Shown one piece after another: positions 48,108-61,000 of a stretch of 64,000 nt of DNA. This DNA comes from Acipenser ruthenus. Lineage: Eukaryota > Chordata > Actinopteri > Acipenseriformes > Acipenseridae. A program made the position numbers and the translations under genes. Every line of letters begins with the position of its first letter. Positions within the stretch are counted from its first letter, which is position 1. The notes beneath the pieces were generated by a model. That model ran no database searches, was not told where the DNA came from, and worked only from the letters and a program-made list of their open reading frames with translations. The stretch is from NCBI RefSeq assembly GCF_902713425.1, contig NC_081201.1, forward strand, positions 28,734,113 through 28,798,112, given 5' to 3'.

Positions 48108-50179
48108 TCAGTGGCAGCCACATTCTTCCACAATCATTTCCTCGTGATGGCGGAGCACCACCTCCCCGTTCTCATGATAGAGCATGCTCAGTGAGCTCAT
48201 TTTGGTAGGGACACAGCATGGAGAGGGAACCCGGTCAGGGTGGTAATGCTTCAGCAGGCTCTAAAGAAGAGAAAACAATCCATTTGCTATAGGTTAGTCA
48301 CAATATTTTACAAATATACCAGTATCATGTCACCTATACCAGTAGATACACCAAGTCCATTACACCATATGTCACTTTTACAAAGCAATTTTAATAGTGT
48401 TTTTAGGCAACAAGATACAGTGTGCATTGTTGTGAAATTATGCACTGTTAGGCAGGAGACAAGCACCTACTGTGCTGCAATTTTACAGTACAGCTCACCT
48501 TGAAGAGTCTGACTGATTATAAAAATTGACCCCTCCATAACAGAATCCAGGATAACTACATGACGATCCAACCAGCATGCACTGGTTTTTAATGTTGCCA
48601 TTCTCTTTAAAAACATCAGTACCTATTCTAAGATAATAAGATAAAATCATGTTAACTGGATATAAATAGAAAGCAAAAAAAAAAAAAGACAATTCTTTTA
48701 CTGTTACTCCTTGAAACTAAATTTTGATCAGGTGGGTTAATACTTGATTACTCTGCATTTATTACACAGTACCCTAGTATTATTTTGATGATGAAAACAA
48801 CGTTTAAAATTATATTGTTGACTTGTTTACATACCTTGAAACGTTTCATAAATAGTCTGTGGCTCTTTTATCATGATAGTGCAGAACCACAAAGTAGTGA
48901 TGCGGTTAAAACAAAATTAAACAGATCCTACCTGCATGTACGCATGATTCGTGGGCTTGAAATCCTCTCCAACAGGGGTAGGGCACTCACCTTCGCAGCG
49001 GTATGCATTGTATCTCTTGGGGAAGACAATCCATGAGCCCCAGCCAATTTGATTAAAATCTATGTGTAAATCCACTCTACGACAAAGGGGTTTTCTATTG
49101 ACCGCCCCGTGTTCAGGTGGGGGGTTTATAGGCCAGTTTCTCTGTTTTCTGTTGCGTTTGTGTCTTTTTTGCTGTTTATCTTCACCCTCTGTGTCACCAA
49201 CCACAAATTTGGACTGTTCCGCTGTACGGAGCAGGCTGGCCGGGGGTCCTCCTTCTGCTTTCAAGTTGGAATAGACAACCACTAAGACCCTGTCGTTGAC
49301 AGCATGCTGATCTTGTGGGCTTTCCGTGGAAGACAGGGTGATTCTATGGCCCCGTGGGTTCACCCTGACTGGTTTCACTTTCTTTGTTGTCTTAATTCTT
49401 AACTTGTTGGGATACATGTTTGTGTTAAACCAGCCAGTTAATAGTTCCGTTACATTGTAGACTTTCCAGTTGGTGGATGAGTTCATCACCGATGATACAG
49501 AGAATAAACCAATGTGCTGCTGATCGCGGCAAATTCCATTCTTACAGGGATATTCATGTGTGTGGCGGATTTCCACTGAGGAATCGGCAGAAGTCAGAAA
49601 TCTGGGCAGCCTGATTCTTAGCTCAGCCATCTGAAGTTCTTCGTCTGTGAGCAGTGAAGAAAAATCAAACGTGGCGATCCATCGATTTCCAATTTGTTCA
49701 AAACCTTAAAAAAACAACAACTTTGTAATATTTGAATATTTGATCAATATGCACATGTATAGCATCATATCATCTTCAAGACTATCCTAGTTGTGCTTCC
49801 TTGTTAATGACAATAGGGTCAGCATTTAATTTCCTTTAACGTTAAATATTATTCCACGAAAAAGAACGAGGGTTTCTTTGCAAAACTATCCCAATGTTTC
49901 TTTTTCACACCTTGTGGCATGTAGACTAGCTGTGCTGCCTTGTTAACTTCTGTCCTAAGTCTAATGGTTTGTGCAAAAAAGGTGAGAAATGTATTTTAAT
50001 TAGCGATTGAGTACTGTAATGAATTACAAAGACTTCTAATGACATGAAAGCCCAAGTTTACAGAATGGCATACAACTGCATTAATCAATAGGATCACTTA
50101 ACTATCCGCCATTTAACTAATTGTTCGTCTTTTGTTAGACGCTGACAGCTAAAGATATGACTAAATCTTAAACACATCC

Positions 50180-50230
<51 letters not shown>

Positions 50231-50876
50231 CTATTCAGGTAGCGAGCAGTGAAATATAGACTATATTTTTAGAATAATAATAATAATAAAAAAAAAAACA
50301 GCTCCAAATTTTAAGATGCAGACTAAACACAATGCTATAGAAATCAGTAATAAGGATATCCATAAGAAATATAAATTAAATACATATTAACTCCATCCTA
50401 GCAAATGGGACCCAAAAAAAAAGTATTTTTCAAAGCCCCGCTCACTCCTTCTAACGGCCATGGAGGAAACGGGACACTTAAGTAATGGCAGGTTAACGAA
50501 CAGACGCGCTGGAAGATGGGTTAGATAATCTAATCAAGGCAAGTGTGAAAAGAACTGTTGCAAGATATTGATTTGGGTTTCAATTGATTTGTATAGTACT
50601 GTCTGGCAAGAGCCTCAATCCACATCACCTAGTTAAGGAAACGCGGTCTGCCCTGAGAATTAGGCTGAAAAGAGGCTCACACAAACACTGATCCCTGGTG
50701 ATGCTTATTCATCCAGGGAGATGGATGTGTATTGAGCGTTTCTGAGCTGTCTGGGACATAGATTTGACAATCATACAGGGTTACTAAAACAGCAGAGAGA
50801 CAATCTGAACATTATTGCATTGTTAAATAATGACAAGTTCATGATTTTTGTAACATATTAAATACCGAGTGATAGC

Positions 50877-50929
<53 letters not shown>

Positions 50930-51323
50930 GTTAAACACCAAAATACTAACCATCTATACTTTAGCCAAACTATTTGCTATTTATTAACAGGTTGTTAGCA
51001 AGGTACAAAATGTTAAGAAAAAATGAATGAATGAATGAATGAATATTGTAAAACTCCTTACTTTTTGCAATTACGCTTCTGACAGTGTCGGGTTCTTTCA
51101 CCACTGCTTTTTGCTCATCGTCTTTCGAAACTCCAGACTGATTTGCAGACTTCAAACTTCTATAAAGATGCATCATGTAAGGAGGAAAGTGATATCCAGA
51201 AGAACGCTTGGGTACAGAGACCCCTGGTACTGAATCCAAAGAGCCATATCCAGCCTTGTTGGTCTCTTGTGTCAAAAGCAGAGACGAATGGATAAGAACA
51301 CTTACAATTCTGAGTAGATTCAT
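48108..51323 (-). CDS. nodal: NODAL, TGF-beta family morphogen (3 exons)
   Basis: Secreted ligand that signals through activin receptors with a Cripto-type co-receptor to Smad2/3-FoxH1; it induces mesendoderm and left-right asymmetry. Exons 51062-51323, 48932-49704 and 48108-48260 join in frame to 1188 bases, 395 aa. [19 protein letters not shown] is a signal peptide. The prodomain ([28 protein letters not shown]) has N-glycosylation sites NQS, NSS and NVT. A basic furin site [10 protein letters not shown] precedes a 119-residue mature ligand. All seven cystine-knot cysteines are present ([20 protein letters not shown]). The protein ends in CGCH where many family members have CGC plus one residue. 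The start chosen is the ATG at 51323, which begins the signal peptide; the frame is open upstream without another ATG. The three-exon layout is that of vertebrate Nodal genes. Confidence 0.97.
50180..50230. repeat. (AAT)n microsatellite in NODAL intron 1
   Basis: About 17 AAT units. A second tract of similar length lies at 50876-50927, on the other side of the predicted enhancer. Confidence 0.9.
50601..50752 (-). promoter_or_regulatory. Predicted NODAL intron 1 FoxH1/Smad enhancer
   Basis: Two exact FoxH1 consensus sites (AATMCACA) lie 109 bases apart: AATCCACA at 50617-50624 and, on the other strand, AATACACA at 50726-50733. Smad GTCT boxes occur at 50601, 50646 and 50749. Vertebrate Nodal genes carry a FoxH1-dependent autoregulatory enhancer (ASE) with paired sites in intron 1; position and motif content fit. 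Activity is inferred. Confidence 0.6.
50876..50927. repeat. (AAT)n microsatellite in NODAL intron 1
   Basis: About 17 AAT units between the predicted enhancer and exon 1. Confidence 0.9.
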
Positions 51324-51382
51324 GCTGGACCAGCTTTGGCTTATCAATGACAGTTTAGTATTGCATCGGGTAGGTCAGGTTG

Positions 51383-51396
51383 GCGTTTATATACCC
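51383..51396 (-). promoter_or_regulatory. NODAL core promoter TATA box
   Basis: The minus strand reads GGGTATATAAACG, about 63 bases upstream of the NODAL start codon, so transcription should start near 51355 with a 5' UTR of about 30 bases. A POU/homeobox-like ATGCATAATTAA lies just upstream (51406-51417 on the plus strand). Confidence 0.65.
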
Positions 51397-51417
51397 ACCC
51401 CTTGATGCATAATTAAC

Positions 51418-53080
51418 AAGCACGATCAGACATAAAAGAAACATGACATGCGTTCTGTATTGTCTCGGACTTGTCCAAGGCCATTATGTTGGTAATGAAG
51501 CTCCTTTCATTGCTCACCTCAATCGATTTACAAAGCTCAGACACTTGTTTAAGGGTCCTGTTTGTTATACCCTACTACAAGTTACAGTCTTAAACTCAAC
51601 ACCTCCTCCTCATTCGTTACATTATATGGATGTGTTTCTTTTTTAAATGTAACTCCCTTATAGATTATTTGCTCTAAATGCTGCGATATTTCTCGAAAGT
51701 TCTCAAATCTTTTGTTTTAATGAGTTGTAGGCAAATCCACGATTTCGCTTTTTACTGTTCTTGTACAACAGAGATTAAATAAAATTTGTTTGGGGGGGTA
51801 ACAAATATTTTTCACACGTAATTGGTTCCAGAGCCATGTATACAGATTTTTCAATGTTGATTAGTTGTTTGTTTATTGAGTGTTGTGTGTTGTTTAAATA
51901 CACAGTTGTTTTTACTTAATACATCTTAGACGGTTTCTTTTCTTAAAAAAAATAATGTCACAACATATACACTGCAATAAAATAAACATAAACGCACAAC
52001 CTAATTAAGCAGAACGATATTACATTTTAACAATCGACCAGAGGCAGTTCGGTATTTTTATTGGATATACAAAAATGACAACAGTACGGACATTTACATT
52101 AAAAAAAAAAAAAAAAAAAAAAAAATCCAAGTTCATGTAAAAAGGCTACCTATCTAATAGCTAGGTAAATCTCAAGTCATTACATCAGGAAGGAATTCTA
52201 TATTATAATTTTATATTATAGCCTACTGTAAATTACAATGAACATTCATTAGGGTGCAAGCATACTTTAAAACAAACAGAAACATTTCACCTGAGCAAAA
52301 GCTAAAAGCTGTTTTAGCTATTGTCCTCTTTTTCTAAAGGATATTCCTACATTTGTCTATATCACCATGCTACTACTGCAACTAATAAAGATGACATGAT
52401 ACTATACAAGAACAAACACTGGTTGTCTAGTTTTGTTTATAATAATAATAATAAGTGTCATATAATTAACGTTTTCGTTTTTTGTATATGCTATTGAATT
52501 CAGGGTCAAACCCGCAACCTAAAAACTGTGTAACTGTCAGTTGACAGCACAAAGTTTATTTTCGTTAATTCCTGTAGGCGGCAGCAAACTGTAGGTTTGA
52601 GAGAATGTGCAATCTGAGCTTCATCGTTTCTCGGTTTTTATTATAACAAATTACATCTGAATATCATTGGCTATATACGAGGAGTTGCATTAATATTTGT
52701 CATATCATGCTACGAGTCACACTGAGTATCCACAAGTATTTTTTGGGGGGGTGACATTAAGGTTTTCAGCTCCAAATTAACTTGCAACGATTGGCTTTAG
52801 TTGCTTGAATGAGACTGACCATAACACAATTATTGTACAGTTTGCACAAATAAAATAACACTTATGCGCCAATTAAAATACTTATTTGATTTGATAACGT
52901 TTCTTTATGCCAAAAGCACGTGCGTATTGTTACAATGTGGCAGAATTTCATCTTGAATGCAGTAAATATAGATACATTTTCCATAAATATTGTTATATCA
53001 ATGCAAACAAAAGACACGTTTATGCAAAACAGAACTAAATCCCATTTATGTGGCAGGAGCCAAGATTTGGTTTTTTCCCC
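51418..53080. other. NODAL upstream region
   Basis: No coding sequence recognised. A further FoxH1-type site AATACACA lies at 51897-51904, about 540 bases upstream of the predicted start. A poly(A) run lies at 52101-52124. Confidence 0.45.
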
Positions 53081-53084
53081 CAGT

Positions 53085-53323
53085 GTGCGCATGCTCGTTT
53101 GTGCGACTTTTGTGGCTGCGCTCTGATTGAATGAGTGTGTTTTTGCGTGAACCGAAAACTAAAGAAAGTTAACGGAGAACAGACGAAACACATTTTCTAA
53201 ACTTCCAGTCAACACGGTTTTATGAAGCGTCTAGATTCTAACACTCAGGTAGAACAACGATATACGGTGCACACAAAAGTATTGTAGTTTTCCAAGTGGA
53301 AGGGAATTGCTGGCAGTTCGTTG
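53085..53323 (+). promoter_or_regulatory. Possible promoter and non-coding first exon (PALD1?)
   Basis: An NRF1-like GTGCGCATGC at about 53085, locally higher CpG content, and a donor-like GTTG|GTGAGTAAAG at 53323/53324 suggest a promoter and 5' UTR exon read rightward. In human the next rightward gene after NODAL is PALD1, which starts with a non-coding exon. No coding exon follows in this window. Confidence 0.25.
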
Positions 53324-53329
53324 GTGAGT

Positions 53330-54336
53330 AAAGTTAAATTAATTCACTTTAACAAAAAGTTTTGCCTGCCTGCACGTTGTAGACAGCCGCAGCAATTGTT
53401 TACTCAGTTGTGGGTATATCTTAATGATGATCTGTATATAAGTTCATGAACACTTTGTTACGTGTATGATTTAAACACGGAGTAGAAAACGTATCAAGTG
53501 AATAAATGTAATGTTTTACAGGAGACTACAATACTTGGCGGTTCAGTTTGTTGTTAAAGGTGCAGTGCCCTGTTTCTACAAAAAAGTGTTTTTGAAGCGG
53601 GTATCTGGCAGTGTAATCAATGGGCGGCATTAGGAGGCATACAAGTGGTACACGTTGTTTAATCAATGCTATAACCTTCATACTTTTAAGTATCACACAG
53701 CACAAAACGTGTCTTAGTTTGTTTAAATGATAGTCATGATAATGTCAAAACTACATTATGACGTTTATGGCACAACATTTATTTACTGCTGCACCACACG
53801 TATTTTCCAATCAGATGGCTTGAGTAGTGTCTGTAAAGGAGGGCAGTTACATGATTTCAATCTTAGTATCATTAAAAGAAGTATATGAAACAATAGTATC
53901 ACAGTGCAATAGGTGAATAGCTTATGTATCTGAAAGAAAGAAAAAAAAATATTGATATTGTTATGGTATCAGGGTATTCCAGTACCCCTAACAATATATA
54001 AAACGCATTCTGGAAATACATAAATTAGTCATGAAGAAAAGCGTCTTATGTGCATGCAAGAGAACATCTGTACAACTCATTCGCCACGATGGAACGTTTT
54101 TGAAGTTTGAAAAACAAACACCCACTTTGAATGGATTTTTGCCCACCTGGGAGATGACCTAGATCAGTGATCCTCATGTGTGGCTCTTCTTGTGTCCAGT
54201 CTATTTCAGTTCAGGGTTTTCTGCCAGTCATGCCCTTCTTTACAGTACAGAGCTTTGTACTGTAAGGTCCTGGATTGGAATGGTTTACAAATGTTCAAGT
54301 TTCTACATTGTTTTTTTTGACAATGTCAAATTAAGT

Positions 54337-54387
<51 letters not shown>

Positions 54388-56456
54388 GCCATCCTTGCTT
54401 CTGTTAATCAATGTAAAGGGATTGGAGCATGATGCCCTGATGGTAGCAAATTCAGCTGATAATCAGCATAAAAGTTGTAAGTTTGTTACATAAAACTTGA
54501 TTGATTAATGGAACCTCTTCATCACCATCAGACCTTAACAACCCATTTAGGTTAATCTTCATTTAAAGCAAATCACTTATCTTAATGAAGAATCAAAAAG
54601 CAGCATCTATCACAGCCCTGTATCAAAGACTGACTTGTCCATCGTGACTGATTTGCAACAGGGAGATGCAGTTTTTAAGTACTACAGACAATATGGTGGG
54701 GACATTTGCATATCTAATTAATCTGTTATGTAGGGATAACCCATTCACACAACAGTATGTGCTACTCCTTCATTTGAAGCAATAATAAGAATAAGAATAA
54801 TGATAATAATAATAATAATAATGCAGAGTAATTGTTAGAAGGAGTGTTTGCTTTTAGTGTAGTATCAGAAGCCAGCTGGATATACAGAAGCACGCTCTTT
54901 CCAGCTCTTCCTCTTAAACGTTTGGAAACTCCCAAGCATCTTATCAGATGTAGACGGAGGGTGTATCGAATGAAACATTTTTCTGTTTAACTTAATTATC
55001 ATGGATAATTCTGATATTCCTTAAGGACACACTTTTTGTTTTTGAATGTTTGGTGGTGATGTTTATTTTTCTACTGACAAACGGCATAAAAGTGTATGTC
55101 ATTGAAAAATGTAACAGTTACACAGAGCACCCCTAAGACATTTGTCCACACCTTTATCAATGGAAGGAAGGTTAAGTTTAACTTTCTTATTTGGGATTCT
55201 GATTCAGGGGTTTTAGCTGACATAGCACAATTTCTACTAAGGATTGGAATTATTTAATTAGTCCTAATGTTCAAATTCTTCTGAAAATGCTGTCACAAAA
55301 ACAACTGGATGGATCCCTTCAGTAGATTCATTTAACCATATTATTAATCTGGTATTAATGTCTTAATTTATGATCAAGATTCTTTTTTGTAAAATGTTTA
55401 AAACATTTTGTTTAATTTAAAACATTAAAGTAATAAAAATAAACTTACTGCATTTTTGCAAACATTTAAATGAGAAGTTTTATCTTTTTATTGTCTAATT
55501 TCCCACTTTCAGTTTTTAAACTCTTCCTTGTGGTGTGTCAGTCAGCACTCACATATCCGACCCTATAACATTTTGACTTCAGTGACAGTTAAACGAGAGT
55601 GATGCATATCTGAATATTTCATTTTGGCCTGTTCCAACGTTTTTTCAGGGGACACAAAAATACATAGCTAAAATAAGTAGGCTTCTATTTAGATGTACTG
55701 TAGTTGATTTTGTTGGTATAGTACTATATTTTCAACAGAAGTCGTATTTTAATTAAAAAAGATATGATTCTGAAAATGTTACTTGCCAAAAGAGATGACT
55801 GTGGACACAAGGACTGTAATGCACTACATACTTTTAAATCTGGATTTCCATTACATGAGAGTAGCAGTATGTAAAATTCACCATTAATGACCTAACAGCA
55901 AAATTAAATCAAAATGTTACCCATGCACGAAACTACTGCGTAATACATAAAAGGCAATACAATTTAGCAAAAAATTTAAAAAACAACACCACCAGTTTCC
56001 AGAATTAAAACAGTATCCAAAGTCAGTATTCAAAGTTGCAGAATATAGTGCTCGATAAGGCCCTAATGTCAAAGTTCACTTGCAAATGAAAATGCACAAA
56101 AGCAACTAAAGGTCACAAATTAAAAAAAAGTGCATCACAGCATCTAAAACTGTTTAATGATTAAGTTTTACATTACTGTAGCTTGTCTCATTTGCTTTGT
56201 TTTTGCTGCATATACGTCGTGTGAAATTGGAGGAAGCGCTGTGGAATTGCACAATAAAGACAGATTGATTTGGCTTGCGAGAAAAAAATAACAAAACAAA
56301 AAAACGTGGGCTGTGATGGATATTCAAATAAATTGTAACACTGAAGAGATGGGCTTTGTATCACAAAACTGGTTACCATTGTTTTCTTTAAAAAAAAATA
56401 CCTAGATTTACCTTGAACAATGAGTTTTTATTTAGTAAATTGATTTTTATTTTGTA
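53330..56456. other. Non-coding region with AAT microsatellites
   Basis: No gene recognised. (AAT)n at 54337-54387 and a shorter impure tract near 54780-54825. It may be the first intron of PALD1. Confidence 0.4.
54337..54387. repeat. (AAT)n microsatellite
   Basis: About 17 AAT units. Confidence 0.9.
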
Positions 56457-56892
56457 TTAACTTGTTATAATCTGGACATTGCCTGAGAAATGAACGGAGC
56501 AATTACTGAACAGTCCGTGTACGATGGAGTCTGAACTGCTTGTTATTGGAGTGTCATTTTCTTTGGAGGTTCCCACCGAGGATAGTTTTGTAGACCAGTT
56601 GTGTTTTTCCTGAACATTTGCTGTCCAATAGCTACGAAATGAGCTTTCATTATGGTGTCCTGTTACAGACATGAATTCTCTTGTCTCCAGACCAACAGAT
56701 AGAAGTTGAACAGCTGTTGCTCTCACACAGTGATTTGTGTACCTTTTGGTGAGATTGGCGTTTTCACTAATGGTAGCCATTAAATTGCCAAGCGTGTTTT
56801 TTCCCAGTGGTTTGTAGGTATACCAAGTAGGTTGTGTGGCAGCATTTTCAGGAGAAACTTTACATAAATAGACTTGGTGTTTAGGTAGTTTG
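56457..56892 (-). mobile_element. Crypton tyrosine recombinase, C-terminal domain
   Basis: An uninterrupted minus-strand frame of about 145 codons, longer than its first Met suggests. It reads CKVSPENAATQPTWYTYKPL, GKNTLGNLMATISENANLTK, RYTNHCVRATAVQLL, TREFMSVTGHHNESS, FRSYW and ends near 56460. It holds the tyrosine-recombinase C-terminal set: His-x-x-Arg (HCVR), the GHH histidine and the nucleophile Tyr in RSYW. The style is that of Crypton elements and their host derivatives. No N-terminal part or DNA-binding domain was found, so it is probably a fragment, though better preserved than the copy at 35404-35688. Confidence 0.7.
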
Positions 56893-57310
56893 TCATGTTG
56901 TCAGTTTAACTGTAAGCAGGAATGTAATAAAAAAAAAATACCTGTATTAATTTAACATATGTGCTGGGATATAATATGTATGTATTTCGTGAATAACAGC
57001 TGCATAATGCCATTAAATATTAATGTATTGGCCTGGCGCTACTGAGATTTAAATAAAGACTGGGTTTCATTTGCAGAACTGTTCCAGTGATTTATTACAG
57101 ATTCTGCAATATGTCTAGTTTTGAATAAGAAAGTCTCAATATGGGGTTTACTTACTGTGTTTAACATCTGTGCAGTTTAATTGATTTACATAAATATTTT
57201 TTGTATACGTTGTATGTTCTGCTTTTATATATATATACAGCTGAGGTTGACCAAGATTTGAGAGAGGAAATATGACTAAGTTGCCTTGAGGGTCAAACTG
57301 TTATTTTTTT

Positions 57311-57359
57311 GCTGAGCTGAGCTGGTAATTAAAGCCAGGGCCTTATAGCTCAGCTAAGC
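57311..57359. repeat. Short inverted repeat
   Basis: GCTGAGCTGAGCT at 57311-57323 pairs with AGCTCAGCTAAGC at 57347-57359 (12 of 13), loop 23 bases. Origin unknown. Confidence 0.5.
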
Positions 57360-57651
57360 TACACTGCCCCCTGAAGGTTTTTCCTGAGGTTTGCTATTTT
57401 ATAAATGAATACATGTTGTATGTGAAGCTCAAAGTACCACATTCTAAACTGTAATTCTCACAGCTGTATTCTGTGATTTTTGTCAATCAAGTCTTGATGG
57501 GCCGAATGGCATTTTCTCATTCCCAAACATTTATTTTCTTAATTTACATCATAGGTATTGTGCAATAAAAGAAGACAACTCTGTTACTCCTGTGGGAAAC
57601 AGTTAAAGGGAGTGACCCTGTTATAAATCATCCAAGCTAGAGGGCTTGAAA

Positions 57652-58035
57652 AGAACATAAGAACATAAGAACATAAGAACATAAGAAAGTTTACAAACGA
57701 GAGGCCATTCAGCCCATCTTGCTCGTTTGGTTGTTAGTAGCTTATTGATCCCAGAATCTCATCAAGCAGCTTCTTGAAGGATCCCAGGGTGTCAGCTTCA
57801 ACAACATTACTGGGGAGTTGGTTCCAGACCCTCTGTGTAAAAAAGTGCCTCCTATTTTCTGTTCTGAATGCCCCTTTATCTAATCTCCATTTGTGACCCA
57901 GGTCCTTGTTTCTTTTTCAGGTCAAAGAAGTCCCCTGGGTTGACATTGTCTATACCTTTTAGGATTTTGAATGTTTGAATCAGATCGCCACGTAGTCTTC
58001 TTTGTTCAAGACTGAATAGATTCAATTCTTTTAGT
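57652..58035 (-). mobile_element. CR1-type LINE 3' end, second copy
   Basis: The sequence matches the copy at 25321-26036 closely over its shared 380 bases. Its 3' end carries four units of the (GAACATAA)-type octamer (57652-57684), showing the CR1 tail clearly. 5'-truncated within the reverse transcriptase C-terminus (ELNLFSLEQRRLRGDLIQTF). Small deletions break the frame. No target duplication was seen. Confidence 0.88.
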
Positions 58036-61000
58036 GCAGCTCTACATGGTATCAGACATTTAGCATAGTACCCCTCACTGATAAATCGCACCGCAGTTCA
58101 AATGAATAAGCTGGCAGTGGCAGCCGTAACAATTTGTTTTCGAGTACAAGTGGCAGAAAGGTTTGGCCCAACTAACCGCTGGTAGCGTTAACAAATGCAT
58201 CATTACTGACAGCATATGTCAAGAAATGATGTAGGGTATTGCCAGCTGTTTGTGACGGTGAAGATCCCTCCTATTTTTCCATTAATTGCTGTCTTAAAGG
58301 CATGTGTCTACCTCATTATCACAACAGCTTTCTCACAAGCACTCTATCATTTTGCTGTAGTTTTCTAGACTTTGACTCAAGTGAATCTCATTTATTCTGC
58401 ATCAATAATAAGTTAACTTCCTGTCTAGCAGGTATTCGGGTCCCAGTGAGAGGTCAGTTATAGTCTAATCCCTCCTACTGATGGGCCCCGATTTCTAAGC
58501 AACTGCTAATAAAAGAATGTGAATGCAATACAACTAGCAAGAAACCACTCAATAACTGAACTATAATTGAAGTGTTAATTCCTGTAACAAAGTTGTTTCT
58601 TACTATTTTTATACTATTCCTCTTATGAATTTTGTCTTTGCAATTTTTTATAATCTTGACTTATTGTTTCATAAAAGTGCTTTCCAAAATACTTTGGTAA
58701 ATACTGTCTGTAGTGTACTTCCATTCACTGTATACAGTAGGTGTCAAAATGTCCAGTTTTTAACTGAACATGTGATATCACAAAAAGGTATTTCCATTTT
58801 ATTAAGTAAAAGAAAGTTTTCAGTTTGTTTGCCTTGCCTGCCATGAAATGTGTTACACTTGCACTTTTTAGGTAATTTCACATCAAAAGTGTTTTTGGGG
58901 TCAAGCATCTTACTGGCTGCAAGCATGTCAGTCCTTGGGGAAAGAACCTGATTGGTTGCTTACAGAAAAGAAGGCCCTAAAAGGGGTGGGAACAAATCCA
59001 ATCTGCAAGTGAAATGACCATGAAAGTGCAAGACTATCTAAAAGCAATGACTGTAAACAGGGATTCCTTAACCTAGTGTAGTTCCAGACATAATTTTTTT
59101 AAATGAAAATTCATGCTAAAGCATACAGTATTTCTTTCAAGCCTACACATTTCAGACCTACGTAATGAATGGGTGTGCATTGTCTTGGGGGAGGGTCATT
59201 ATGACTATTCTCAGCTTTAATGGTCAATGGAAATTGGTGAATGGAAATTGCATTCAGAGCAAGGTACCGCTATCTCTGAACTATAGGTGTTATAGATATT
59301 ATACTGGCAATTACTATTTTGTTTAAAATAGTTCTCACTACTCTTTTGATGCTTCCATGTTTTAGATATAATTTCACTTGGACTCAATGAGGCTAACACC
59401 CCTGTGAACCAGAATGAGATTGACATGTTTATAGTTTAGAATAGGAGATCATAACACATGTTGATGTGCCCATGTGTACTTTCATTAAATCCTTCAATAA
59501 TCTGTCCTATGCAGCAATGTGAGAAAGTAGATCTCTGTGAGCTACAGTGTGCTAAATATCAAGTTTTATCTCAGTTTTAACACGTTTTTGCTTGTGAATC
59601 GAGTAGTTGTAGCATACAAATTGTTATGATGATAAATGACAATACTGTACTGAGGTTTTTAATTTTCTGTAATTTGAAGGACATTCAGATACCTGGCTCC
59701 AGTTGATCTTGCAAACACTGCTTAAATAGTAACTGTCACTGTCGGCCTGCTTTGCAGTTTCCACTACTGGCACCAGGTGTCACTTATGTGGATTAAGAAG
59801 CAGAAACAATGTGGAATATTGGAAATAAGAGAGTTCTGAAGAAAAAAGATGTACTGTATGCATGCATGTTGAATGAGTAATTAGAACTGGCACAAAGTAT
59901 AAGGCAGCACAAATTGTTGACCTGAGTGGTTTTCTTGCATAGTTCTAATCAATTACTGATTTCCAATGTTCATTTGTCCAGTGCACAAAATACTATCTGC
60001 CCTTGATTAGCAGTTGCATGTTTTAGTAGGGTGTTGCTCTGTCTGCATTTGCACTTTACACTATTGAACCACACAGGAAATATGTTTGATTGAGATTTTT
60101 TTAATGTGCTAATTAATGCATAAGGACGCAGCAGGTTGCTTGCAAGATTTCAGCAAAGTGGAGAACTACAGCTTTGCTTTCAGTGGCATTTTAACTAATG
60201 AATACAATGGAATGAAAGTTATATAAGTCCAGCATGAATGCACAGATCACCACGTGTGTGTTAATCATCATAAGCTATATGAAATAAAATTATTTGGAAT
60301 GTAAAGTTTGTGGTGGAGGAAATACAAATTCAATATATGAAGAATGTGATACTAAAGTCTTTTGACTTTGATTAGGTTGTGGTTATGTTTTAGGCTGTAA
60401 TTAGGAAACTTCATTGCCCTGGGTAAATTTTCCAATAAAGATGAGTTTCAACAACACAAAACCACCACTCAGTCCGCCTGGAATCACATGTTTCATACAT
60501 GCCATATTCATAACATAAACAAGCAGAATATTCGATTACCTGATGCCAGCGAATCATTGGCTCATTCTTGTTGTTGAATGCTTTTAACCTGAATACTTAA
60601 TTTCAACTTCCGATAAAAGTTTACTTAATACACAGTTTCATAATATTGAAATTATAACATGTTTTATATACTATTATGTGTGCTCTGTGTTGATTATCTG
60701 TTTTATGTTAGAAAATAGTTTTTGCTTTAATAATATGCATGGAAAACAATAAAGCAGAAACAACATATGATATTAAACAGGTAATGCATTAAATAATTGG
60801 AAATGTATATGATACAATCCTATCCCCTTTTAATCCAGGTTTTCAAGCAGGAAACAACATAAGCAGTTAAAATGGTGATGGAATGACTGGGTGTTCTCCA
60901 GCACTGTAACTGAGTTTTAACAGAAATCTTTATAATGCTGGTATAGAGCAGCTCTGAAAGCAGTTATTAGTGATTACTATGGCAACTGTTCTCCCTTTTC

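Noticed and set aside
58036-58250. Possible Harbinger transposase remnant (RFISEGYYAKC)
   Set aside because: Only about ten residues resemble the family; no flanking support or terminal repeats.
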